From: Planctomycetaceae bacterium
GTDB lineage: Bacteria; Planctomycetota; Planctomycetia; Planctomycetales; Planctomycetaceae
DNA length: 13,828 bases
Assembly: GCA_020426085.1 (NCBI GenBank)
Contig: JAGQQP010000048.1
Coordinates: 1 to 13,828 of the forward strand
Reading direction: 5' to 3'
Positions 7,729-13,828 of this stretch are shown here, piece after piece; position 1 is the stretch's first letter; each line of letters opens with the position of its first letter. The notes beneath the pieces were generated by a model that did no database searches, had not been told where the DNA came from, and saw only the letters and a program-made list of their open reading frames with translations. The position numbers and the translations under genes are program-made.

Positions 7729-8712
7729 TTACCACTCACCATTCATACGTTCGCCATCATTCCGCACACACAGCTGACGGAACAGATTCGAATCGATATT
7801 TTTTGCCATCGACTTGGCAGAACCATCGGCAAGGGCAAAGTGGATCACATCGTCATGCCAGGAGCCGAACGTCATGTGATAAGGTGCACCGGCAGACGAC
7901 TGAAAAGGAGTACCATCAAAATTTTGTCCATTAAAGTAGGTTGTCCCGTTGGAACTGGTCACATACCCTGCCAGGGAACTGTGACTGTCCGCCCAGAAAC
8001 CGAAGGTGGACTCACCAAACAGGAGGGTATTGGATTCACCGTCGGGAATATCCCGGAACTTGGTCCCGCTGTTCGGACCGAACATGCCCCCCTTGAAATC
8101 GGCACTGTAAGGAATCAGATTTGAGAATCCTTCCAGATATCCCCCTACACCACGATAGTTCGAATAACCCAGGTTGCGAGGACGATTAGAAGGCATTGAT
8201 GAAGAGGGGCAGACATAACTCTCAATAGCGATCGTACTCGCATTTTTACTGTCGGTTGAGAACTTGGAGAGATTGTAATTAATATTGATATTTCCCTGAT
8301 TCATCTCACCCAGGATCAGAGACTGCCAGCCCCACCAGGGAGAGAGTTCCCATTCCACGAGCCGGTACTGGTTAGCTCCACTGTTACCATATACGGGAAT
8401 CATGACGTCTTCACTGAAGGCAACATTCGCATTCTGGGGACCATTGGTCGGTGCTCCGTTCGCATCCAGTGGTAACGCTTCGATCCACCCGGAAGGGAAA
8501 CAGCGAAACGAGTTCGCGTAGTTATGCGCGGCCAGACTGATCTGTTTCAGGTTATTGATACACTGAGTCCGCCGGGCACTTTCCCGAGCACGCTGAATGG
8601 CAGGCAGCAGCATCGCTGCTAATAGTGCGATAATCGCCATCACCACCAGAAGCTCGATCAAAGTAAATCCACGACGGGATGAGTGCTTGGAATCTGGTAC
8701 GAAGTTGCGCAT
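7729..8712 (-). CDS. DUF1559 protein with type IV prepilin-like N-terminus
   Basis: A 327-residue protein of the planctomycete-expanded DUF1559 family. The N-terminus has a basic leader and a prepilin peptidase site RRG|FTLIE (Gly15-Phe16, with Glu at +5), then a hydrophobic helix (about 16-38) as in pseudopilins. The conserved [25 protein letters not shown] segment spans 41-65. The C-terminus carries the H-x-DG type signature ([12 protein letters not shown], about 290-301). Expected processing is by a PilD-like peptidase with assembly into, or association with, a type II secretion or pilus-like system; the exact role of the family is unknown. The ATG at 8712 has a good Shine-Dalgarno, AGGGAG, about 7 nt upstream. 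It is a single gene facing epmA; planctomycetes carry many scattered copies, so context is uninformative. Confidence 0.93.
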   Translation of the reverse strand: MRNFVPDSKHSSRRGFTLIELLVVMAIIALLAAMLLPAIQRARESARRTQCINNLKQISLAAHNYANSFRCFPSGWIEALPLDANGAPTNGPQNANVAFSEDVMIPVYGNSGANQYRLVEWELSPWWGWQSLILGEMNQGNININYNLSKFSTDSKNASTIAIESYVCPSSSMPSNRPRNLGYSNYRGVGGYLEGFSNLIPYSADFKGGMFGPNSGTKFRDIPDGESNTLLFGESTFGFWADSHSSLAGYVTSSNGTTYFNGQNFDGTPFQSSAGAPYHMTFGSWHDDVIHFALADGSAKSMAKNIDSNLFRQLCVRNDGERMNGEW

Positions 8713-8780
8713 CGATAACTCCCTGATTGTGAATGTCGCTACCCAGCCTGATGCTTGATTGACGGGATTGGGCTTTTAAA

Positions 8781-8792
8781 TTCGTTAACGAA
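8781..8792. repeat. 12-bp perfect palindrome upstream of the DUF1559 gene
   Basis: ttcgttaacgaa reads the same on both strands. It lies about 70 bp before the DUF1559 ATG, where a repressor or activator could act. Chance cannot be excluded. Confidence 0.3.
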
Positions 8793-9019
8793 AGGGTCTG
8801 ACTCTACTTATATTTTCCCTACTGGCAGCGTGGAAGTCAATTATGAATCGACTTTTCTACCGGTAGTTTTGTCCAGAAGCTGTATCGAGATTATTGTAAA
8901 CCAAAATACAACTAAACGCAAACAATGGCTGGACTTCAGCCTGTTTTTGACCGTTCTGCCAATGACACGGAATTGATCATCTGGACTTCATCTCCCTGTA
9001 TAACGGACAATCGGCCAAC

Positions 9020-9051
9020 GTCGCTACTGCGCTCTTACTGGCAGTAGCGAC
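9020..9051. repeat. Perfect 11-bp-arm hairpin between the exonuclease and DUF1559 genes
   Basis: The arms gtcgctactgc (9020-9030) and gcagtagcgac (9041-9051) are perfect complements around a 10-base loop. The stem is GC-rich and stable. It lies about 80 bp downstream of the exonuclease stop on the minus strand, so it may protect or end that transcript. No U-tract follows on either strand, so it is not a textbook Rho-independent terminator. It could also be a protein-binding site or part of a small RNA. Confidence 0.5.
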
Positions 9052-9132
9052 AGAATCAGGGAGTACTGAATGAACCTGCTTCTTACGTCATTTGTGTGTA
9101 TTTTTTTTAAAAGATTTTACTGATAACCAGAA

Positions 9133-9708
9133 TTATGTCCCGCCCCCGATAATCCAGGGCATCAGTTGCGCCATATTTCGTGCATCGTCGATGCCGCGAT
9201 GATGGGTTCCCTGCAGCGGGATTCCGGCCTTCTGTAATGCCCCCGCCATACCAAATCTCTTTTTCAACCCCTGAGTGATCGAGAACTGTTTTTTGAGATT
9301 CAGATGGGCATCTGAAAAAGGGAACGGCACACGATGGTAGCGACAGTCCTGGATGAACTGCGATTTATCGTAATCACCCCACGAACAGAACAGGTAGTTC
9401 TCATAGGAAGCAAGCCAGGACTGCATCGCCTGCAGCGCATCGGGAAATCGAGGAGCCTGATCAACGTCTGCCTGTCGGATAGATGTCAACTGATGGCAAA
9501 ACGAGGTGAGCTGTGGATTCCGGACAGGCTGAATGAACGTCTGAAATTCGTCTACCACAGAAAGTCCTTTTCGCTCAACGAGGACGGCACCGATTTCAAT
9601 GATCTCCATTTCGTTTCGTGGAAACGACCGCTGATCACAGCAGGTCGCTTCCAGATCGACGATCAGAAAGTACTGATATTGGCTGAAAAACTCAGGAATT
9701 AAATTCAT
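9133..9708 (-). CDS. DEDDh 3'-5' exonuclease, ERI1-like / RNase T superfamily
   Basis: A 191-residue protein consisting of a single exonuclease domain. Exo I is IVDLEATC with the metal ligands D18 and E20. Exo II is CSWGDYDKSQF with D112 (or D114). Exo III is HHRGIDDARN with H170 and D175 in H-x4-D spacing. All four acidic residues and the histidine of the DEDDh class are present, so activity is expected. The DLEATC and SWGDYD wording, together with an EIIEIGAV segment, resembles the ERI1/3'hExo and KapD-type subgroup rather than the DNA polymerase III epsilon proofreader. Substrate is therefore probably RNA or short single-stranded nucleic acid, but this is inferred. The ATG at 9708 has no strong Shine-Dalgarno; a weak promoter (TTGAAT, 16 bp, TACATT) lies at about 9764-9737. 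It stands alone, divergent from the signalling pair. Confidence 0.9.
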   Translation of the reverse strand: MNLIPEFFSQYQYFLIVDLEATCCDQRSFPRNEMEIIEIGAVLVERKGLSVVDEFQTFIQPVRNPQLTSFCHQLTSIRQADVDQAPRFPDALQAMQSWLASYENYLFCSWGDYDKSQFIQDCRYHRVPFPFSDAHLNLKKQFSITQGLKKRFGMAGALQKAGIPLQGTHHRGIDDARNMAQLMPWIIGGGT

Positions 9709-10097
9709 GGTATTTTGATCTCATAAAAGTCTGCACAATGTATTTTAGAATACTAAAAATTCAAATACTACTGGTCGCACATACTGCAAAGCAATCCCTC
9801 CAGAGCACCTGATCTCATCAATCACACGCATGAAACCGGTATTGAACAGCACAGGAACCCAACTGATTCTTTCTTCTTCTGCACAGTTTTCAAATCTCTT
9901 TTATAATTGAAACTTTTATGTTGCTATCATTAATAATCACAAGCAAACTTTATAAATGAAAACAATGAGCTCTTACTCGATGTGTCTCAAGCTCAAATTT
10001 TCACAGAATATCCGGGCCTGAGGTAAATCAGTTTGTTGGTAGAACTTCAAGGACAGGAATTCATTTCTATCGTGATGCGTATTCAGTGTGGGCCACT
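9709..10097. promoter_or_regulatory. Divergent AT-rich intergenic region before the signalling pair
   Basis: About 390 bp separate the exonuclease gene from the receiver-phosphatase gene, with no supportable coding frame. It is clearly AT-richer than the genes. A small AT-rich inverted repeat (ttttag/ctaaaa, 9743-9758) lies in the exonuclease leader. The best plus-strand promoter is at 9880-9907. The sequence directly before the receiver gene has no good Shine-Dalgarno near the ATG; the purine-rich aaggacagga at 10049-10058 is about 40 nt away. Confidence 0.5.
9880..9907 (+). promoter_or_regulatory. Candidate sigma70-like promoter for the receiver-PP2C/kinase pair
   Basis: A perfect -10 box TATAAT (9902-9907) is preceded at 16 bp by TGCACA (9880-9885, 4 of 6 to TTGACA). 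Transcription would start near 9914, giving a long leader of about 180 nt. The -10 is strong but the -35 is weak, so activator help is possible. Confidence 0.35.
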
Positions 10098-11291
10098 ATG
10101 CGTGATACCTCATTACTTCTTGTCGAAGATAACAGTCTTGATGCGAGACTGATTTCATCACAACTGAATAAAGCAGGGTGCAGTACACTCACTCACGTCA
10201 GCACTTTGCAGGAAGCCGTTTCCTGGCTTGAAGCGTCGAATCATGTCGATGTCATTGTTCTTGATCTCACTCTTCCTGACTCAATGGGGCTGAATACCTT
10301 TCAGTTTCTCTATAAACGATTCCCTCATATCCCGATCGTCATTTTAAGCGGGCGTACCGACCAGACTCTGGCGATCAAAGCGGTCTCGCTTGGCGCACAG
10401 GATTATGTTTTCAAAACGGAAGCCAGCAGCAGTGTCCTGGTTCGTTCGATCCGATATGCCATCGAACGCATGCGACGCCTGCAGATTGAAAAAGACATGA
10501 TTTCGATGGATCGGGATCTGGAATACGCGCGCGAAATTCAACAACACCTGCTGCCACAGACTCTGCCACAAATCGACGGCATCGACATGGCCAGTGTTTC
10601 AATCCCCGCCAACTGGACAGGCGGGGATTTTTTTGACGTCATTCCCATCAGTCGTCATATCAAATGCAATCATGACCTCTGGCAACCGGAAAAATCATTA
10701 GACAGAGACAACGCGATCTGGGGTCTGACAATCGCTGATGTGAGCAGCCACGGCTTTGCCCCTTCTCTGATCATGGTTGATACCCGGCGCGTACTCCGCA
10801 CGTGTTCCCATATCCTGCAGGATCCGGGTGAGATCCTGACCTTTACCAATCGAGCCGTGTCGGAAGTCACGTTAGAAGGCCAGTTCGTCACGCTGTTTTA
10901 TGGACGACTGGACCCGCGCGATCGAACGCTGGAATTTTCTTCGGCCGGGCACCCCATCTGGATCGTTGATAACCAGGGAAAATTAAACATGCCTGACTAT
11001 GCAGGCGCTCCATTAGGTCTGATCCCGAATGCACAATACAAAACCGACGGTAAGCTGAATTTAAAGGTCGGCGAAGTATTACTGGTGATTACTGATGGCC
11101 TGTATGAATGCCGATCGACGCGGGGTGAAATCTATGGCATCGAGCGCGTTTGTGAAGTGATTCACCAGCATCGTGAACAATCGACGGAGCAGATTGTAAA
11201 AGAGCTCTTGAAATCAGTTCATCAATTCGCAGGATCACTGACAATCGATGATGATATAACGATCCTGTTGATCAAGATGACCGAACCATAA
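10098..11291 (+). CDS. Response regulator with PP2C-type (RsbU/SpoIIE-like) phosphatase output
   Basis: A receiver-linker-phosphatase protein of 397 residues from the ATG at 10098. An in-frame GTG at 10086 would add MWAT; I prefer the ATG because the receiver's first strand (SLLLVEDN) begins right after it, though neither start has a clear ribosome site. Numbered from the GTG: acidic pocket E14/D15, phospho-acceptor D60 in VIVLDLTLPDS, Ser88, and Lys110 in DYVFK. A coiled linker spans about 125-155. The PP2C domain follows with metal-binding GGDFFD (179-184), ADVSSHG (217-223; usually ADVSGHG), TDGLYE (336-341) and DDDITIL (388-394). All key receiver and metal residues are present. Such proteins typically dephosphorylate an anti-sigma-factor antagonist when the receiver is phosphorylated. 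The kinase gene 14 bp downstream is the likely phosphodonor. No antagonist or anti-sigma gene is visible here. Confidence 0.9.
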   Translation: MRDTSLLLVEDNSLDARLISSQLNKAGCSTLTHVSTLQEAVSWLEASNHVDVIVLDLTLPDSMGLNTFQFLYKRFPHIPIVILSGRTDQTLAIKAVSLGAQDYVFKTEASSSVLVRSIRYAIERMRRLQIEKDMISMDRDLEYAREIQQHLLPQTLPQIDGIDMASVSIPANWTGGDFFDVIPISRHIKCNHDLWQPEKSLDRDNAIWGLTIADVSSHGFAPSLIMVDTRRVLRTCSHILQDPGEILTFTNRAVSEVTLEGQFVTLFYGRLDPRDRTLEFSSAGHPIWIVDNQGKLNMPDYAGAPLGLIPNAQYKTDGKLNLKVGEVLLVITDGLYECRSTRGEIYGIERVCEVIHQHREQSTEQIVKELLKSVHQFAGSLTIDDDITILLIKMTEP

Positions 11292-11305
11292 CGAAAGAAC
11301 CAGGC

Positions 11306-13828
11306 ATGTTGCGCAATCCGACAATCTGGTGGGCAATGCTGGGAGTGACACTGTCACTCGTGATGCCCGCGGTCGGAAGTTTCGTTGTCCTGAAGTTTTA
11401 TCCAGATACGCGATTCGCCAGTTTACCCGTTCATTCACTCATTGAATCAGCAGGTGGGCTGATGGCGGTTGCCATTGCCGGCATCCTGATCGTCGAACGC
11501 AAGCACAAATCGGATGCGGCCTATTATTTTTCCATGGCCTGTGCTCTCATAGCGATGGGCATCCTGGATATCTTCCACGCCGCTGTGCTGCCGGGTAACA
11601 GTTTTGTCTGGCTGCACAGTACTGCCACACTTGCGGGAGGGCTGTGCTTTGCGACCGTGTGGTTCAATCGCAGCCTGCCCGAAAGTCGTCTCGCCCAGGC
11701 TGCAATCTGGTTTATCCTGTTCGGCAGTTGTCTGTTGGGCCTGCATGCCTGCCTGCGCCCCGATCAGCTGCCTTTGATGTTTTCCAACGGCTCTTTCACA
11801 ACACTGGCACGCTGGTTCAACATCTGGGGTGGTATCGGATTTCTGATCGCGGGTGCTTTTTTCATCAGGCGATTTCATCTCAATGCGAAGCACGAATCCT
11901 GGCTGTTCGCTGTCCACACCGTACTTCTGGGTTCCGCCGGTATCCTGTTTGAGTTGTCTTCTCTGTGGGATCTGGCGTGGTGGTGGTGGCATTTTCTGCG
12001 GATTTCGGCCTACATCGCCGCCCTGGCATTTGCGCTCAAAGTCTGTCTCGACACCGAACACCAGCTCCTGCATCTTAACCGGATACTCCAGACCACAAAT
12101 CAGCGTCTCGATAATAAAGTCGCGCAGCGGACCGAGGAACTGCGCCTCAAAGAAGAACGATTCAAACTCGCCGTCGATGGCTCAACCGATGGACTGTGGG
12201 ACTGGGACATCCAGACCAACAAGGTGTTTTATGCAACCCGTTTCAAGGAACTTCTGGGACTCCGCTGCGATGAAATGAGCGACCACTTCTCGGAATTCGA
12301 GTCACGCCTCCATCCGGAAGATCATGCCCCGATCCAGGCTGCCATTCACCGACACCTCACACAGCATGAACCCTATGATGTGCAATACCGGCTGCAATTG
12401 AAAAACGGCGCATACCGCTGGTTTCGCGCTCGCGGACAGGCGCTCTGGAATGAACGGGGACAAGCCACCCGCATGGCAGGTTCAATCACTGATATCCATG
12501 ATCAGAAACTGGCAGAAGACGCGTTGGAATATGAACAGTTCCTGCTGAAAACACTGCTGGACAACCTTCCGGATGAAATTGCTTTCAAAGATACCGAGGG
12601 AACCTTCCTGCGTGTCAGTTCGGCTCTGGCCCGGCGTCTGGGTAGGGAGAACCCCAAAGATGTGGAAGGGCTTTCCAATTATGATTTCTTTCCTGCGGAC
12701 TATGCCCGGAAACGATTAGAACAGGAACGGGAACTGATGCAGTCCGGACACCCCCTCGTCAGAAAAGAAGAGCCTCTGCAGGGCCCCCATGGCGAGAATC
12801 TGATGATGCTGACAACCAAGATCCCGATGCGTAACCGCCAGGGCACCGTGATTGGAACGTTTGGTATCGCCCACGATATCACCGATATTAAACGGGCGGA
12901 AGAGCGCTTTCGACTGGTTGTCGAAGCCACCCCGAATCCCATACTGCTGGTCAATACGCTGGGGACGATCCAACTGGCCAACTGGGCCGCCTTTCAGATG
13001 TTCGGTTATGAACTGAATGTATTAATCGGAATGACACTGGAAAACCTTTTCGCTACCCAACAGGAGGATGGACATTTCCAGAATCTCAAAGAGCTGCTAA
13101 AACACCCCAGAGCAAAATTACTGACAGAGCCTCAGGAAGTGAACGGGCTGTGTCAGAACGGAAAAACGTTACCACTGGAAATCCGGTTGATTCCCGTTGA
13201 AATTGATGGCGAACAACTGGTGCTGATCAGCATCTTCGACATGTCGGTTCACAAACAGGTCGACGAAACCCTGAAACGCGCCATTCTGGCTGCGGAGCAG
13301 GCGAATCAGGAAAAAAACAATTTCCTGGCAAATATGAGCCATGAAATCCGCACCCCGCTCAACGCCATCATCGGCATCTCTGAATTACTGCTGAACTCTT
13401 CCCTGGAGCCGCAGCAGCATGAATTCCTTTCCATCGTACTGGACTCGGGAGAATCACTGCTCTCCATCATCAACGATCTCCTCGATTTCTCCAAGATCGA
13501 ATCGGGAAAACTGGAACTGGAGTCGATCCATTTTGATCTCCGACAGGAAATCGGAAACGTATTCAAACTCCTGTCACCACGTAACCACACGAAAGACCTG
13601 AAAATTTCCTGGCAGGTTCAAAGTGAGATTCCCCAATATCTGATCGGAGACCCCACTCACCTCAGACAGATTTTGATGAACCTTGTCGGTAACGCAATTA
13701 AATTTACTCTGAAAGGGGAAGTGGTTCTGAATGTAGAACGTCAGGAAGTTGAAGACGATTCGCTCGTCCACCTGCTCTTTGCAGTCCATGATACCGGCAT
13801 CGGAATTCCCCCCGAACAACTCGACCGG
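11306..13828 (+). CDS. Membrane sensor histidine kinase: MASE-like 8-TM, three PAS, HisKA, HATPase_c (3' end cut)
   Basis: The frame is open from the ATG at 11306 to the right edge, 841 codons without a stop. Residues about 8-248 form roughly eight membrane helices with H43/E47, GILDIFH (85-91) and FVWLH (100-104), resembling a MASE3-type sensor. A WWWW run at 225-228 is unusual. A coiled linker (about 250-285) leads to PAS/PAC units at about 285-405, 412-530 and 533-655. HisKA follows with the phospho-accepting H679 in FLANMSHEIRTPLN. The HATPase_c start shows N-box N792/N796 (LMNLVGNAIKF) and G1 box DTGIGIP (829-835). The sequence ends there, so the rest of the ATPase and any fused receiver or Hpt domain are unseen; the MSHEIRTPLNAIIG type is often hybrid. 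It begins 14 bp after the receiver-PP2C gene, implying one transcript and probably one pathway. The ligand is unknown. Confidence 0.92.
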   Translation, partial: MLRNPTIWWAMLGVTLSLVMPAVGSFVVLKFYPDTRFASLPVHSLIESAGGLMAVAIAGILIVERKHKSDAAYYFSMACALIAMGILDIFHAAVLPGNSFVWLHSTATLAGGLCFATVWFNRSLPESRLAQAAIWFILFGSCLLGLHACLRPDQLPLMFSNGSFTTLARWFNIWGGIGFLIAGAFFIRRFHLNAKHESWLFAVHTVLLGSAGILFELSSLWDLAWWWWHFLRISAYIAALAFALKVCLDTEHQLLHLNRILQTTNQRLDNKVAQRTEELRLKEERFKLAVDGSTDGLWDWDIQTNKVFYATRFKELLGLRCDEMSDHFSEFESRLHPEDHAPIQAAIHRHLTQHEPYDVQYRLQLKNGAYRWFRARGQALWNERGQATRMAGSITDIHDQKLAEDALEYEQFLLKTLLDNLPDEIAFKDTEGTFLRVSSALARRLGRENPKDVEGLSNYDFFPADYARKRLEQERELMQSGHPLVRKEEPLQGPHGENLMMLTTKIPMRNRQGTVIGTFGIAHDITDIKRAEERFRLVVEATPNPILLVNTLGTIQLANWAAFQMFGYELNVLIGMTLENLFATQQEDGHFQNLKELLKHPRAKLLTEPQEVNGLCQNGKTLPLEIRLIPVEIDGEQLVLISIFDMSVHKQVDETLKRAILAAEQANQEKNNFLANMSHEIRTPLNAIIGISELLLNSSLEPQQHEFLSIVLDSGESLLSIINDLLDFSKIESGKLELESIHFDLRQEIGNVFKLLSPRNHTKDLKISWQVQSEIPQYLIGDPTHLRQILMNLVGNAIKFTLKGEVVLNVERQEVEDDSLVHLLFAVHDTGIGIPPEQLDR

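Larger units (their letters stand above)
8713..9132. other. Non-coding gap upstream of the DUF1559 gene
   Basis: This 420-bp AT-richer stretch has no convincing gene. It contains the DUF1559 ribosome site (about 8720-8725), a 12-bp palindrome (8781-8792), a perfect 11-bp-arm inverted repeat (9020-9051) and a T-run at about 9099-9108. A weak minus-strand promoter can be drawn with TTGCGT (8921-8916), 17 bp, and TACAAT (8898-8893), which would give a leader of roughly 170 nt. TATAAG at 8812-8807 is another possible -10 but lacks a good -35. A 73-codon TTG-started frame here has no ribosome site or recognisable product. Confidence 0.5.

Noticed and set aside
7700..7740. A bidirectional terminator between the convergent epmA and DUF1559 genes
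   Set aside because: Only 11 bp separate the stop codons and no stem-loop with a T-tract is visible.
8755..8976. 73-codon plus-strand frame starting with TTG in the DUF1559 upstream gap
   Set aside because: It has no Shine-Dalgarno, no recognisable domain and AT-rich composition like the rest of the gap.
10075..10152. 25-codon frame overlapping the start of the receiver-PP2C gene, a possible leader peptide
   Set aside because: Its spacing from the purine-rich aaggacagga is too long and the peptide has no attenuation-like codon run; it is probably chance.
11447..12073. 208-codon minus-strand frame
   Set aside because: It lies antisense to the membrane-sensor part of the histidine kinase, whose frame is continuous into clear PAS, HisKA and HATPase motifs.
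1..13828. A defence island, prophage or mobile element
   Set aside because: No nuclease-helicase, toxin-antitoxin, integrase, transposase, CRISPR or flanking direct repeats were seen; the lone exonuclease and kinase pair do not amount to a defence system.

Overview
The window looks like chromosomal DNA from a planctomycete, probably Gimesia-like. This is inferred from a DUF1559 pseudopilin-type protein (prepilin N-terminus plus a C-terminal H-x(n)-DG region), a very long FHA/coiled-coil protein and mid-range GC. No rRNA or other taxonomic marker is present, so the assignment is provisional. Eight protein-coding genes fill most of the window. The two at the edges are cut by the window ends. 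I see no tRNA, rRNA, CRISPR array, insertion sequence or phage gene.

Layout. (1) Positions 1-1936, minus strand: a translationally coupled pair with an ATGA overlap. The first gene encodes a membrane protein with an N-terminal Cys4 zinc-ribbon-like module. The second encodes an exported helical protein and runs off the left edge. (2) Positions 1937-2364: a divergent control region with good sigma70-like promoters facing both ways, and a perfect 19-bp hyphenated inverted repeat next to the minus-strand -35 box. (3) Positions 2365-7717, plus strand: a likely operon of a 1262-residue FHA/coiled-coil/two-TM protein, a DUF1499 protein and EpmA, the lysyl-tRNA-synthetase-like enzyme that modifies elongation factor P. 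The last two overlap by ATGA. (4) Positions 7729-8712, minus strand: the DUF1559 protein, converging on epmA with only 11 bp between stop codons. (5) Positions 8713-9132: a non-coding gap with a 12-bp palindrome and a perfect 11-bp-arm hairpin. (6) Positions 9133-9708, minus strand: a DEDDh exonuclease of the ERI1-like type. (7) Positions 10098-13828, plus strand: a signalling pair, 14 bp apart. It consists of a receiver-PP2C (RsbU/SpoIIE-like) phosphatase and a large membrane histidine kinase with an 8-TM MASE-like sensor, three PAS domains, HisKA and the start of HATPase_c, cut by the right edge.

How the parts may work together. The kinase and receiver-phosphatase most likely form one pathway: membrane or PAS sensing, phosphotransfer to the receiver, then Ser/Thr dephosphorylation of a downstream partner such as an anti-sigma-factor antagonist. 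The FHA protein is the least explained gene. Its FHA fold has lost the usual phosphothreonine-contacting residues, and it carries roughly 740 residues of Gln/Glu-rich coiled coil before a C-terminal membrane hairpin, which suggests a structural or scaffolding role at the membrane. I found no convincing evidence of a defence island or mobile element. The most novel material is the FHA/coiled-coil protein and the zinc-ribbon/exported-protein pair.
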